From assembly GCA_002421685.1 (NCBI GenBank), contig DISB01000010.1, forward strand, positions 125,324 through 189,323: 64,000 nucleotides of DNA, in the 5' to 3' direction. This document shows, one piece after another, positions 18,314 to 28,103 of this stretch; positions within the stretch are counted from its first letter, which is position 1, and the number at the start of each line of letters is the position of its first letter. This DNA is from Bacteroidetes bacterium UBA6221 (lineage in GTDB: Bacteria; Bacteroidota; Bacteroidia; Chitinophagales; Chitinophagaceae). The notes beneath the pieces are model-generated. The model saw only the letters and a program-made list of their open reading frames with translations, had not been told where the DNA came from and did no database searches. A program made the position numbers and the translations under genes.

Positions 18314-19527
18314 ACGATAAGCTAAGAATATTGCTGGTTGCCAATTCCGTGCCGCTACCGGCTACCGATTTTCTGAAGTACAAGCTCTTTGGCTTATCAG
18401 GTCAATTCGATCTGCATTTCATTTGCTGGGACAGTGAGAAGAACCGGGATGAATTTTACCGCAGGTATGCAGGTAAATTGCCGGCAAAAAATATCCACCT
18501 GTTTTATGAAAAACTGGATTGGAAAAATATTATAAAGTCGTCTTTCCGGAACATAGCGCGGGGGCTGTTTGCACCGCATATTAGCTGGCCGCTTCTGTAT
18601 AAGCTTGGCAAGGCGCACCATTGGAACATCCGGAAAATATTTACCAGGTTCAGCTTGTACTTTCCCATCCTGGCTCTCAGGCCAGACATCGTACATTTCG
18701 AATATGGCACATTGGCGCACCGGTTCAGTGATATAAAAGATTACATCAACTGCAAAACCACTGTCAGCTTCCGGGGTTATGACATCAACTACACCGGGCT
18801 TGAAGACCAGGATTATTACAGGCAGGTATGGCAAAATTTTGACGGCTTTCATTTCCTGGGGGAAGACCTGAAAAAGCGTGCCCTGAAAAGAGGCTATCGG
18901 CCCTCCAAAAATGAGGTATTGATACCACCGGGAATAGATACCAGTTTCTTCGGCCCATCAGGTAATCCTAAAGCGGAAGATAAATTCATTATAGTGAGTG
19001 TTGGCAGGTTGGCGTGGAAGAAAGGATATGAATACGGTTTACAAGCTGTCGCAGGCTTGAAGAGTAAGGGTATTTCAGTAGAATACAGAATTATTGCCGA
19101 CGGTACTTACAGGCAACCCATATTATTTGCCATTTCCGAATTGGGTCTTGAACAGGATGTAAGGATAATACCTGCGTATTCTGCTGAAGAAGTAAAGCAG
19201 CACCTTGATGAGGCGCATGTGTTTTTACATCCCGCCATATCAGAGGGCTTCAGCAATGCGGTATTGGAAGCGCAGGCTATGCAATTGCCCGTTGTTACTA
19301 CCAATGCCGATGGTTTGCCCGAAAACGTTGAAGATGGAATTACGGGTTTTGTAGTTCCCGTATACGACGCAACAGCTATGACAGAAAGGCTGGAATGGTG
19401 TTATAACAACCGGCCATCGTTACAGGCAATGGGAGCGGCGGGGCGGCAAAGGGTATTGAAATACTTTACAATTGAAGAACAGTTGGAGAAGTTTGCAGCT
19501 TTTTACAGTCGGTTAAATGACGAATAG
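18310..19527 (+). CDS. Glycosyltransferase family 4
   Basis: 405 residues, GT-B fold. It has an SFRGYDINYTG acceptor-side motif in the first half. The C-terminal half has IVSVGRLAWKKGYEYGLQA, HPAISEGFSNAVLEAQAMQLPVV with the paired glutamates, and ENVEDGITGFVVP. The motif set closely resembles the glycosyltransferase at 8638, including SLRGAH/SFRGYD at the same position, so a duplication within the locus is likely. The start overlaps the ceramidase-like gene's stop (ATGA), and the end overlaps the next gene by 11 bases. Confidence 0.9.
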   Translation: MNDKLRILLVANSVPLPATDFLKYKLFGLSGQFDLHFICWDSEKNRDEFYRRYAGKLPAKNIHLFYEKLDWKNIIKSSFRNIARGLFAPHISWPLLYKLGKAHHWNIRKIFTRFSLYFPILALRPDIVHFEYGTLAHRFSDIKDYINCKTTVSFRGYDINYTGLEDQDYYRQVWQNFDGFHFLGEDLKKRALKRGYRPSKNEVLIPPGIDTSFFGPSGNPKAEDKFIIVSVGRLAWKKGYEYGLQAVAGLKSKGISVEYRIIADGTYRQPILFAISELGLEQDVRIIPAYSAEEVKQHLDEAHVFLHPAISEGFSNAVLEAQAMQLPVVTTNADGLPENVEDGITGFVVPVYDATAMTERLEWCYNNRPSLQAMGAAGRQRVLKYFTIEEQLEKFAAFYSRLNDE

Positions 19528-21115
19528 TAAGATCGATCTGGTATATTTCCCCGGTGACCGGGTGAATATCGCGTGGGACCTGGGAAACGCTTACCCGGCT
19601 CAACCAACGGTAGAGAGTTTATGCAACACGATAAATAATATAACCGCCACCACCGGTGCTGATTGGGTGCTGTTCTGGGATTATTCCCTGGGAGGGCCTG
19701 ATGCAGCACTTATTGAACAACTATCGTCGAAACCTGCTGAGGCATTTCATGCCGGGCTAAAGTTGGGCGCAAAAGGACTGCCCGATGTATTGAACTATGT
19801 TCATCCTACATGGATGTACAACGTAGACGGGTCTGATAGTATCACACATAGCAATTTCAGGTTGAGCTTCCGGGCCTGCATGATACGCACGGCAGTTATT
19901 CGTAATGTCGGCTTTTGCCCGCCGGGCTATGAAACCCTGGAAATGGCCGGCATAGTGTATGGCTACCGCATTTTGAAACAAGGTGGCGTTATCCGGTATC
20001 ACGCAGGCTTGGTGAATAACGTTGTAACAAAACCATATAAAATATCGCTTGACGAAGAATGGCTATTTGCAAAACAGTTCTTCACTAAAAAATGGCTGTT
20101 CTGGATATTATTCAACAAACCGGGTTTCTTTAAGAACTTAATGGCCTGGAGGAAGACAAAAGAAGCAAAATATGTACATGCTGCGCCTGTATTACATCCA
20201 TCAGCCAAAACAAATGCGCCTGTAGAGCATAAAACAGTTTCCATACTTGCCCCAACGTTAGACAGGTATCCCTACCTGGAAGAAGAGTTGCGTGAGCTGA
20301 ACGTACAAACTATACTCCCGTACGAGGTGCTTATCACAGACCAGACTGATAAAGAAAGAAGGCAGCCAATAGACTTTAGCAAGTACCCGAATCTTAAGAT
20401 AAAATACTTTCCACAGGATGAAAAAGGACAATGCCTTGCATGGAATAAATTAATTGAAGAAGCAAGCGGCGAATATATATTCTTCTTTGGCGACGATGCT
20501 TTTGATATAACCCCTGGCCTTATTGAAAAAATGCTGCAAACTATGCAGCGTTTTGATGCCGATATGGTAGCGTCTAATGTAAGAGAGAAAGGTATTACTT
20601 ACGGGGCAACCAACCATCATTATTATATGTCCGACACTTTTCCCATTACGCTAATAAAAAAAGCGGTAGTGGAAAAGGCCGGGAAGATGGATATGTTCTT
20701 CAACCGCAATGTAAAAGCCGACCATGACCTGGCCATGCGCTGTCATTTGAATGGCGCCTTGATGATATTCGACCCTTCTGCTGAAATAGGTCATCATCGC
20801 GCGCCTTCGGGCGGATTGCGTGCGCACAACGCCAGGGTGGTCACTAATTTCATGACGAGGAATACGATAACCAAAGTATTGAACCCCGGCCCCAGCGAAA
20901 TATTCATTGCCAAACGATACTATTCGGACAAACAGTTAAACAGCCATGTCCGAATAAAGTATATGAACCAGCTCATCGTCAACGGCAATATCCTGAAGAA
21001 AATTGCCCGCATATTATTCTTGCTGTACAAAATCCCAGCGTTGAGGAAAGGTTATCAAAACAATATCGCCATTGCCGAACAGGAGCTGGCCAAACGAAAA
21101 CCTTTTGCACCGTGA
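19517..21115 (+). CDS. Two-domain glycosyltransferase, GT2 C-terminal domain
   Basis: 532 residues, almost twice a single GT2 domain. The C-terminal part (about 235-480) is a classical GT-A domain: SILAPTLDRYPYLEEEL, GQCLAWNKLIEEASGEYIFFFGDDAF with the metal-binding Asp pair, then DHDLAMRCHLNG. The N-terminal part (about 1-170) has the outline of a second GT-A-like domain (ADWVLFWDYSLGGPD, then HPTWM, LSFRACMIRT and GYRILKQGG) but lacks a clear DxD. It may be a degenerate duplicate used for binding. The gene overlaps both neighbours. Donor and acceptor are unknown. Confidence 0.88.
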   Translation: MTNSKIDLVYFPGDRVNIAWDLGNAYPAQPTVESLCNTINNITATTGADWVLFWDYSLGGPDAALIEQLSSKPAEAFHAGLKLGAKGLPDVLNYVHPTWMYNVDGSDSITHSNFRLSFRACMIRTAVIRNVGFCPPGYETLEMAGIVYGYRILKQGGVIRYHAGLVNNVVTKPYKISLDEEWLFAKQFFTKKWLFWILFNKPGFFKNLMAWRKTKEAKYVHAAPVLHPSAKTNAPVEHKTVSILAPTLDRYPYLEEELRELNVQTILPYEVLITDQTDKERRQPIDFSKYPNLKIKYFPQDEKGQCLAWNKLIEEASGEYIFFFGDDAFDITPGLIEKMLQTMQRFDADMVASNVREKGITYGATNHHYYMSDTFPITLIKKAVVEKAGKMDMFFNRNVKADHDLAMRCHLNGALMIFDPSAEIGHHRAPSGGLRAHNARVVTNFMTRNTITKVLNPGPSEIFIAKRYYSDKQLNSHVRIKYMNQLIVNGNILKKIARILFLLYKIPALRKGYQNNIAIAEQELAKRKPFAP

Positions 21116-22134
21116 AAGTATTGCATACAATTGACAGGTTGGAAACAGGCGGCGCCGAGAGGGTGTTCATAAATATCACAGCGCTGCTTGCGGGGCGAGA
21201 CATCAGTACCGGCGTTTTACTTTTTGTGCAGGGTGGTCCCCTGGAAAAAGAACTGGATACGCGCCTGCAACTGCATGTATTGCACAGGTCAAACAAGTTT
21301 AGCCCTGTTACTTTATACCGGGCGCATAAAATATGCTGTGGTTACGACATCGTTCACGCACACCTCCGGCATGTATATGCATACCTGCGCCTGGCGCAAT
21401 TGCTGTTCAATGGCCGTTATAAACTCATCCTGCACGACCATGCGGCTGTCACCACCGACGTGCCCGTACGCCTTAAGGGCTTATTCAGGCCGCGTTATTA
21501 TATAGGTGTCAATAAGGAACAGACCGAGTGGGCCGCAAACCTTATAGGTATTGACAGGAAAAATATTTTCCTGCTTGAAAATACGGTTGCGGTAAAAATA
21601 AACGAAACTCCCGTTCAGCGCGACACAAAAAAAGCGATCATGATAGCTAATATCAGGCGTGTAAAAAATATCGGTTTTGCAATTGACTTGTGCAAGCGCA
21701 TGGGATGGGAACTGGACATATATGGCAATATCATAGAGCCGGACTATTACGAAGAACTGATTGCGCTCGCGGGAAATGATAGCGGGTGCAGGATAATTTC
21801 CGGCGTTACAGAATTTACAGGTATATATTCCCGGTATAGCCTGGCCATACATTGCTCGCCTAAAGAAACCGGGCCGCTGGTGCTAATTGAATACCTCGCT
21901 GCGGGATTGCCCTTTATCGCTTTTAAAACCGGAAGCGCTGCCGGCGCCATTGCAAAATATATACCGCAACTGTTCATGAACGATTTTGTAATAGGCAATT
22001 GGGCGCGCAGAATACCGGAGATACTGAACGATACCGGGTTGCCTGCGAAGATGCAGGTCTTGTATAAAGAGAATTTTAACCCCGACAACTACATCGGCAA
22101 ATGCCTGGAGATATACAGAAACGTACACTCTTAG
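21112..22134 (+). CDS. Glycosyltransferase family 4
   Basis: 340 residues from GTG in a GTGA overlap with the previous stop. The N-terminus has the GT4 acceptor loop IDRLETGGAERV, and a DIVHAHLRHVYAY segment follows. The C-terminal half keeps MIANIRRVKNIGFAIDL and SPKETGPLVLIEYLAAGLPFIAF, a variant of the family glutamate pair. It is slightly shorter than its neighbours but complete. The last 34 bases also encode the start of the following glycosyltransferase in another frame. Confidence 0.88.
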   Translation: MKVLHTIDRLETGGAERVFINITALLAGRDISTGVLLFVQGGPLEKELDTRLQLHVLHRSNKFSPVTLYRAHKICCGYDIVHAHLRHVYAYLRLAQLLFNGRYKLILHDHAAVTTDVPVRLKGLFRPRYYIGVNKEQTEWAANLIGIDRKNIFLLENTVAVKINETPVQRDTKKAIMIANIRRVKNIGFAIDLCKRMGWELDIYGNIIEPDYYEELIALAGNDSGCRIISGVTEFTGIYSRYSLAIHCSPKETGPLVLIEYLAAGLPFIAFKTGSAAGAIAKYIPQLFMNDFVIGNWARRIPEILNDTGLPAKMQVLYKENFNPDNYIGKCLEIYRNVHS

Positions 22135-23258
22135 TAGTATCAGATACTGCCATGTACCGCCAGGATGGCCGGCTGCTGGTATTTGACCCCGTGCTGCGCG
22201 AGTTAAAGGTGATAGAAGATATGTTCGACGCGATTATCTGGCTGGGGGCAAGGACACAACGAAAGAAGGGTTCCCTAAAACCGGTCGATAGCGGGAAAAT
22301 ACAGGCAGTTATGCTTCCATGCGTCAGCCGTAGCGGATTAATAAATATATTTTTTGTATTGCTGGCCTACCCTGTTTTCCTGGCCAGGATATTAAAGTAC
22401 CTGAAGCATGCCACACATGTACACACACGCGCGCCTTCGCACCCGGCTTTCCTGATGATATTGCTTTCCTTGCTGGACAAGAAAAGGATATACGCGCATA
22501 AATATGCCGGTGAGTGGACTGATAAGAATATCCCCCTCACTTACCGGGTACAGCGGAGCTTACTGAAACGTGTACGCAAGCCGAATATCAAGGTAATTAT
22601 CAGCGGTAAGAACGAAGAAGAGGCGGTGAATGTGCACGATATGCAGAACCCATGCATATACGGGCATGAAATAGACGCTATGAATGAACTGGGCAGAAAG
22701 AAAGATTTCAGTAAGGAATTGCGCCTGTTGTTTGTAGGCAACCTCATGCCCTCCAAGGGTATCATGCAATTACTTGAAGCCCTGGGGGACAATACCCTGC
22801 ATCCCCGCTACACACAATTGTATATTGCCGGCGGCGGTAAATTGCTGTCCGACGTGCAGGGAAAAGCAAAAAGTAATACAAAGGTAAAAATAACGGTGTC
22901 TGGAGATATCAGCCGCGAGGAGTTAAACAAACTCTATGCTGATGCGCACCTGCTCATCCTGCCCAGCAGTTCCGAAAGTTTTCCAAAAGTAGTGGCAGAG
23001 GCTGCCGCTTATGGATGCATACCTGTTACCACTTCGCTATCGGCTATTACCCGGCAGATAACAGATGGTGTTAACGGTTTCCTGATGCCGGATAATACTC
23101 CCGGCAGTATCCTGCAAATATTGAACAGGGTTGCTACACTCAACAGATTGCAAACTGTAAGTACGGCGGCAATCGAAATGAGCCGGCAATTTACTTATGA
23201 ACGTTTCAGGCAGCGAATGGCCAACGTGTATAACATTTATGAGGGAGTACAGGGCTGA
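22101..23258 (+). CDS. Glycosyltransferase family 4
   Basis: 385 residues. The start at 22101 overlaps the preceding gene by 34 bases; the first strand LLVVSDTAMY needs this or a very close start, and the ATG at 22152 would remove it. The C-terminal half shows LLFVGNLMPSKGIMQLLEAL, LILPSSSESFPKVVAEAAAYGCIPVTT with the paired glutamates, and ITDGVNGFLMP, all GT4 features. An amphipathic stretch FFVLLAYPVFLARILKYL near residue 85-100 may attach it to the membrane. Specificity is unknown. Confidence 0.87.
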   Translation: MPGDIQKRTLLVVSDTAMYRQDGRLLVFDPVLRELKVIEDMFDAIIWLGARTQRKKGSLKPVDSGKIQAVMLPCVSRSGLINIFFVLLAYPVFLARILKYLKHATHVHTRAPSHPAFLMILLSLLDKKRIYAHKYAGEWTDKNIPLTYRVQRSLLKRVRKPNIKVIISGKNEEEAVNVHDMQNPCIYGHEIDAMNELGRKKDFSKELRLLFVGNLMPSKGIMQLLEALGDNTLHPRYTQLYIAGGGKLLSDVQGKAKSNTKVKITVSGDISREELNKLYADAHLLILPSSSESFPKVVAEAAAYGCIPVTTSLSAITRQITDGVNGFLMPDNTPGSILQILNRVATLNRLQTVSTAAIEMSRQFTYERFRQRMANVYNIYEGVQG

Positions 23259-24627
23259 TAAGCTGAACATATTGCAGGTGGCAGGGCTGGTGGCTATCGG
23301 CACTGTTGCCTGCTATGTGTCCCTGGTGGTTACTTTGGTATGGGGGGCTATATTCCTCATCACGCTTGCAGCTATAGTGACCGGCAGGCAGGATTGGATA
23401 TGGTATTGCATAGCCGGCTCACCTATAATCGAAGTATGGTCGCGGATGGTGAAGGGCGCGGTAGTACCCGACGAAATGGGTAAATACTACCTGTTGCTGG
23501 CGATAGCGGCTATACTACTGCATCATGTAAAGAGCGCTTCCAACAAACCGCTGTATAGAACAGGCTGGATATTATTGATAGTACTGCTGCCTGGCCTTAT
23601 TGTCGCTATTGCCGATTTCAATCTGGACCAGTGGGTATTTAATATTCTGCCTACTTTGGAACTTGCCGCCTTACTCATATTTGCAGCGCGTGAACGTTGG
23701 GATGTGGAACGGTTTGCGAAAACCTTGCAGTTCGGACTCATGCCCGTTCTCTTCGTAGTCATGTACCTCATCCTGAAGACGCCGGCCATTAGTAGCGTCA
23801 ATTTTATGCTGGGGGCCAACTTTAAAGCTGCGGGTGGCGGCACCAACCAGGTATCTACCGTTTTGGGTTTAGGCATATTGTACACCATGCTGTTATTGCT
23901 GCTCAAACGCCCTATTGTGGCACGCTGGGCCTGTTACCTGCTAGTTGCTTTTCTTTTTTTCAGGAGCTTCCTCACCTTTTCGCGTGGTGGCGTCTTTACG
24001 GCTGTGGCTTCGGTATATATAGCTATCGGCTTCGCTATGATAGTGAACCGGAAAACATTTATCCGCTATTCCCTTATTATGATAGTCTTTGCAGCGTTGG
24101 GGATATTCGTGTTCAATAAAGTGGACGAACTGACGGGTTATAAACTGACGCAACGGTACAGCGGTGAAACTATCGCCACTGTCTCCGGTGAACAGGAAAA
24201 GACATGGAATAAAGTAACTTCCGGCAGGACTACGCTCATAGCAGCCGACTGGAATATTTTCAAAGAATACTTCCTGTTTGGTACAGGCCCCGGCGGAGCA
24301 AAAGCTTTGCGCACGCGTTACGGCGCCCCCCCGGATTCTGCCGCGCACACCGAAGTAACACGCCTGATGAGCGAACACGGACTGGGGGGTCTCCTGGCCG
24401 CGATTATTTTACTCCTGTTCCCGGTCTATTGGTTGAGAAAGCAGCGGTACGGGCTGTGGATGGGTATCAGCGCTGCCTTGTTCTGCATGGCTATTCTTAC
24501 ATCCATGCACTCCGCTATGCGTACCAATACAACTATTGTATGCTATACATTGGCGGCAATACCGGTGTATATAAAAACAAAGAAACGTGCCGGGCAACAA
24601 GCCGCACATATTATACATAGGCAATAA
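23239..24627 (+). CDS. O-antigen polymerase/ligase-like membrane protein (Wzy candidate)
   Basis: 462 residues from the ATG at 23239. A start at 23197 is open but would overlap the upstream gene by 62 bases and add a non-hydrophobic leader. About ten hydrophobic segments are present. A large periplasmic loop carries SGRTTLIAADWNIFKEY, FGTGPGGA and AHTEVTRLMSEHGLGG, the conserved region of the O-antigen ligase/Wzy family. It is the only such protein in the locus, so it most likely polymerises the flipped repeat units. The family also contains ligases, and sequence alone cannot separate them. Confidence 0.88.
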   Translation: MREYRADKLNILQVAGLVAIGTVACYVSLVVTLVWGAIFLITLAAIVTGRQDWIWYCIAGSPIIEVWSRMVKGAVVPDEMGKYYLLLAIAAILLHHVKSASNKPLYRTGWILLIVLLPGLIVAIADFNLDQWVFNILPTLELAALLIFAARERWDVERFAKTLQFGLMPVLFVVMYLILKTPAISSVNFMLGANFKAAGGGTNQVSTVLGLGILYTMLLLLLKRPIVARWACYLLVAFLFFRSFLTFSRGGVFTAVASVYIAIGFAMIVNRKTFIRYSLIMIVFAALGIFVFNKVDELTGYKLTQRYSGETIATVSGEQEKTWNKVTSGRTTLIAADWNIFKEYFLFGTGPGGAKALRTRYGAPPDSAAHTEVTRLMSEHGLGGLLAAIILLLFPVYWLRKQRYGLWMGISAALFCMAILTSMHSAMRTNTTIVCYTLAAIPVYIKTKKRAGQQAAHIIHRQ

Positions 24628-25627
24628 GCTGGCTGTTCACGGAAGGACGCCAACAGGTATTGACTCGCTCGGTCCTTTGCTGGAGCAGGAAGGCTATACT
24701 TTATATTACGCCGGCAGCAGGCTAAAGCAATGGAAGCGGTTGCTGGATATGTTGTGGGCTGTGTGGCGATACAGGAAAACTGCAGACCTCGTTTTGATTG
24801 ACACCTATAGCACCGCCGCTTTTTATTATGCATGGCTATGTGGCAGGTTATGCGCAGTGTTGCGCCTGCGATATATTCCTATTCTACATGGTGGCGCTCT
24901 CCCCCGGCGGTTTAAAGAGTCCCCGCAAAAATGCCGTTCGCTGTTTGGCAGTAGTTTTATGAATGTCGCCGTTTCAAAATACTTGCAGGAACATTTGCGA
25001 AAATCCGGTTATCAATCAAAGGTCATTCCCAATAGTATTTGCCTGGATGATTATGCTTTCAGGCATCGTACACAGTTGCAGCCCAAACTGTTATGGGTAC
25101 GCTCCTTTCACGAAACCTACAACCCGCGCATGGCAATTCATGTGTTGAATGATTTGCATCAAAAATATCCGGATGTTCATCTTACAATGGTTGGTCCCGA
25201 TGTAGATGCTAGCATGGAGACCTGCAGGCAACTCAGTGAGGTGCTGGGATTGGAAAGCTACATAACGTTTACAGGCAAACTCAGCAAGCAGGAATGGACC
25301 ACCCTGGCGCAGGAGCACGATATATTCATTAATACTACCAACTACGACAACCTGCCGGTAAGCGTTTTGGAAGCAATGGCACTGGGGTTGCCTGTTGTGT
25401 CTACCAATGTCGGGGGCATGCAGCACCTTATTACAGATAAGGTGAATGGTTTGCTCGTAAATGCCGGAGATGTAGCGGCAATGACCATGGCCATAAAACA
25501 ATTGACACAGGACACGGAACTGGCTGCAAAACTCAGCAGCAACGCCCGCAAATATGCAGAGGCCTTCGACTGGAATATCATTAAAGCCCAATGGCAGACA
25601 TTATTTAACACTGTCAGCAACAATTGA
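24587..25627 (+). CDS. Glycosyltransferase family 4
   Basis: 346 residues from GTG, overlapping the polymerase gene by 41 bases. The N-terminus HILYIGNKLAVHGRTPTGIDSL contains the acceptor loop. A short FMNVAVSKYLQEHL segment and VIPNSICLDDY mark the linker. The C-terminal half has LLWVRSFHETYNPRMAI and NTTNYDNLPVSVLEAMALGLPVVSTNVGGMQHLI, the standard GT4 donor site. The TGA stop overlaps the TTG start of the adenylating enzyme gene. Donor unknown. Confidence 0.9.
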   Translation: MPGNKPHILYIGNKLAVHGRTPTGIDSLGPLLEQEGYTLYYAGSRLKQWKRLLDMLWAVWRYRKTADLVLIDTYSTAAFYYAWLCGRLCAVLRLRYIPILHGGALPRRFKESPQKCRSLFGSSFMNVAVSKYLQEHLRKSGYQSKVIPNSICLDDYAFRHRTQLQPKLLWVRSFHETYNPRMAIHVLNDLHQKYPDVHLTMVGPDVDASMETCRQLSEVLGLESYITFTGKLSKQEWTTLAQEHDIFINTTNYDNLPVSVLEAMALGLPVVSTNVGGMQHLITDKVNGLLVNAGDVAAMTMAIKQLTQDTELAAKLSSNARKYAEAFDWNIIKAQWQTLFNTVSNN

Positions 25628-26898
25628 ACCTTTTTGAAAAAATATTATCCTTAAAAGGTTATCCGTATAACCAGGCAAAGGCAGAGTTGGCAAAACTACA
25701 GGCCATGAGTGTAGATGAATTTGTGCACTGGCAGCAGGCTAAAGCATGGCAAATGGTGCAGTTTCATCATGAGCGGAATCCTTTGTATAAAAAACTCGTA
25801 GGAAACACAGTCCCCACCCGGTGGGAAGACTTGCCCATTGTCACTAAACAACACCTGCAGCAGCCGTTGGAAAACATGCTAACAAAAGGCATTGCTCTCA
25901 AAAACTGTCACACAGGAACTACTTCGGGCTCCACGGGAACGCCGTTCTTCTATGCCAAAGACAAAATGGCTCATGCTATGACATGGGCCGTCATCGCCGA
26001 CCGCTATAGCTGGCATGGCCTGGCGTTGTCATCCAGGCAAGCGAGGTTTTATGGAATACCCAAAGAATTTGCAGCTAACAAAAAAGAGCTGCTGAAAGAC
26101 AGGCTGATGAACAGGCGGCGTTTCAGCGTTTTCGACCTGTCCGACACAGTAATGAATAGGTTTGTCCGTCATTTCCAAACGGGGCGTTTCGACTATATTT
26201 ACGGTTATACCTCAGCGTTAGTTATGTTTGCGCGGTTCCTGGCAGGCAAAGGAATTGTCCTCAAAAATATTTGTCCTACTATAAATATCTGTATGAGTAC
26301 TTCTGAAACGGCTACGCCGGAGGATGATGTTATTCTGCGGAAGGGCTTTGGTGTACCGCATATACGCGAGTACGGATTATCCGAGACTTGTATCACAGCC
26401 TTCGATGCCCCGGATGGCAACTGGAAACTTACCGAAGAAACACTCTATACCGAGATGATAGACGGCAAAATAATTTCTACATCGTTATACAACACCGCAC
26501 TGCCTATGATACGGTATGAAACGGGTGATATAGGCGTTATAGATAATTTACGGGTGGGCATACATCGCTTGTTGCAACAGCTACACGGCCGTACCAACGA
26601 TATGATAATATTGCCCTCGGGTAAAAAAGCTGCGGGTCTTACCTTTTATTATATTTCGCGTAGTGTGCTTGAAGCCAGCGGTGTGCTGAAGGAATTTATC
26701 ATCAGGCAAACAGGTAAGGGCCAATTCGTATTTGATATCGTAGCCGACAGGGAGTTGACAGATGATGAAAAGGAATTGGTAAAAGAGAAAATTAGCTTAT
26801 ATCTTGAGCCCGGGCTGGATATCATCCTCAACCGTGTGCAGCATATCGAAAGACCGGCATCCGGTAAGTTGAAACATTTTTATTCGGAACTGAACTGA
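25624..26898 (+). CDS. CapK/PaaK-like adenylate-forming enzyme
   Basis: 424 residues from TTG in a TTGA overlap. The adenylate-forming P-loop TTSGSTGTPFFY lies at about 99-110, REYGLSET at about 240-247 and MIRYETGDIGVID at about 297-309, as in phenylacetate-CoA ligases and their capsule-locus relatives (CapK). The family activates a carboxylate as acyl-AMP, then as thioester or amide. In a polysaccharide locus the likely role is to activate a small acid or amino acid for attachment to a sugar, but no carrier protein or acyltransferase gene is adjacent. A catabolic role in phenylacetate use is unlikely here. Confidence 0.9.
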   Translation: MNLFEKILSLKGYPYNQAKAELAKLQAMSVDEFVHWQQAKAWQMVQFHHERNPLYKKLVGNTVPTRWEDLPIVTKQHLQQPLENMLTKGIALKNCHTGTTSGSTGTPFFYAKDKMAHAMTWAVIADRYSWHGLALSSRQARFYGIPKEFAANKKELLKDRLMNRRRFSVFDLSDTVMNRFVRHFQTGRFDYIYGYTSALVMFARFLAGKGIVLKNICPTINICMSTSETATPEDDVILRKGFGVPHIREYGLSETCITAFDAPDGNWKLTEETLYTEMIDGKIISTSLYNTALPMIRYETGDIGVIDNLRVGIHRLLQQLHGRTNDMIILPSGKKAAGLTFYYISRSVLEASGVLKEFIIRQTGKGQFVFDIVADRELTDDEKELVKEKISLYLEPGLDIILNRVQHIERPASGKLKHFYSELN

Positions 26899-26900
26899 TT

Positions 26901-28103
26901 TTGGAGAAGAGACTGGTACTACTTACTAAATACTTTCCACCGGAGATGGGCGCACCGCAATCCCGTCTTTACGAAACGGTAATCGGCTTGCAAAAGCGGG
27001 GTTGGGAAATACTCATTATCACCGCCATGCCCAATTATCCCACCGGGCGCGTATTCGATGGCTACCGCGGTTTGTTTTCTATGAAAGACGAAAAAGACGG
27101 GATTGATGTCAGGCGTTACGCACTCTACGCCTCTCATTCCAAAAAATCTTTTCCGCGTATTGTCAGTATGCTGTCATTCGGGTTTACGGCCATGTTTTCA
27201 TTGGCAAAGGTCAGGGCTTTCAGGCCGAGTTATATCATCACAGAGTCGCCACCGCTCACACTTGGCCTTACCGGGCTGGCGCTGGCACGCATTGCAGGCG
27301 CCAGGCATATCATGAATATATCCGACATCTGGCCTTTGTCGGCATTACGCCTCGGTGCAATATCAGAAGGCTATATGTACAAGCGCCTGGAGAAACTTGA
27401 ACGTTACCTCTACCGCCGTTCCTTCGCCTGCATGGGGCAGTCGTCAGAGATTACCGAGCGGTTAGAAAAATCGGGGAGCAAACGCACCATACTTTTCCGC
27501 AATGGTGTCGATTTTAATCGCTTTGAGCAAATAAGGGATACGGTGCAAAAGGAGTCAGTAGATAGATTGCGGATAGTATATGCAGGACTGTTGGGTATAG
27601 CCCAGGGCGTGAGGGATATTTGCCGTCACATTGATTTCGCATCGATGGGAGCGGAATTGCATATCTATGGCGAAGGCTCGCAAAAAAACGAAATAGCTGA
27701 ATACATTAGAAAGAACCCGAAGAAAGGCATTTACCTGCACAAAAGTGTGCCGCGCGAAAATATTCCCGCAACACTGATGCAATACGATGCCACTTTAATA
27801 CCGTTGGTAACACCCATATACGGGGCCATACCGTCTAAAATATACGAGGCTATGGCTGCCGGATTACCCATTATATTTTCCGGTGGAGGGGAAGGGGAAC
27901 GTATTATCAAAGAATACAAAACCGGTTGGGCCTGTACACCCGGAGACTATGCCGAGATATCGGCCAGGATAAAAGAAGTAGCTGCAATGGATAAGGAAGA
28001 ACTGAATAAGATAAAAGCGAATTGCATCAGGTCTGCAAGAAATGTGTTCAACCGCGAGATACAGGTAGAGCACCTTAACCAGTTTTTGCTCAAAGGAAAA
28101 TAA
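26901..28103 (+). CDS. WbuB-like glycosyltransferase family 4
   Basis: 400 residues from a TTG start two bases after the previous stop. The N-terminal pattern TKYFPPEMGAPQSRL, MPNYPTGRVFDGYRG and SPPLTLG is distinctive for WbuB-type transferases, which in E. coli O26 add N-acetyl-fucosamine. ISDIWPLSALRLGAI follows. The donor-site region has RIVYAGLLGIAQGVRDI and PSKIYEAMAAGLPIIFSGGGEG. Relatives often use 6-deoxy-HexNAc donors, which would fit the WbpM-type dehydratase at the end of the locus, though this is inference. Its stop shares one base with the epimerase ATG. Confidence 0.92.
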   Translation: MEKRLVLLTKYFPPEMGAPQSRLYETVIGLQKRGWEILIITAMPNYPTGRVFDGYRGLFSMKDEKDGIDVRRYALYASHSKKSFPRIVSMLSFGFTAMFSLAKVRAFRPSYIITESPPLTLGLTGLALARIAGARHIMNISDIWPLSALRLGAISEGYMYKRLEKLERYLYRRSFACMGQSSEITERLEKSGSKRTILFRNGVDFNRFEQIRDTVQKESVDRLRIVYAGLLGIAQGVRDICRHIDFASMGAELHIYGEGSQKNEIAEYIRKNPKKGIYLHKSVPRENIPATLMQYDATLIPLVTPIYGAIPSKIYEAMAAGLPIIFSGGGEGERIIKEYKTGWACTPGDYAEISARIKEVAAMDKEELNKIKANCIRSARNVFNREIQVEHLNQFLLKGK

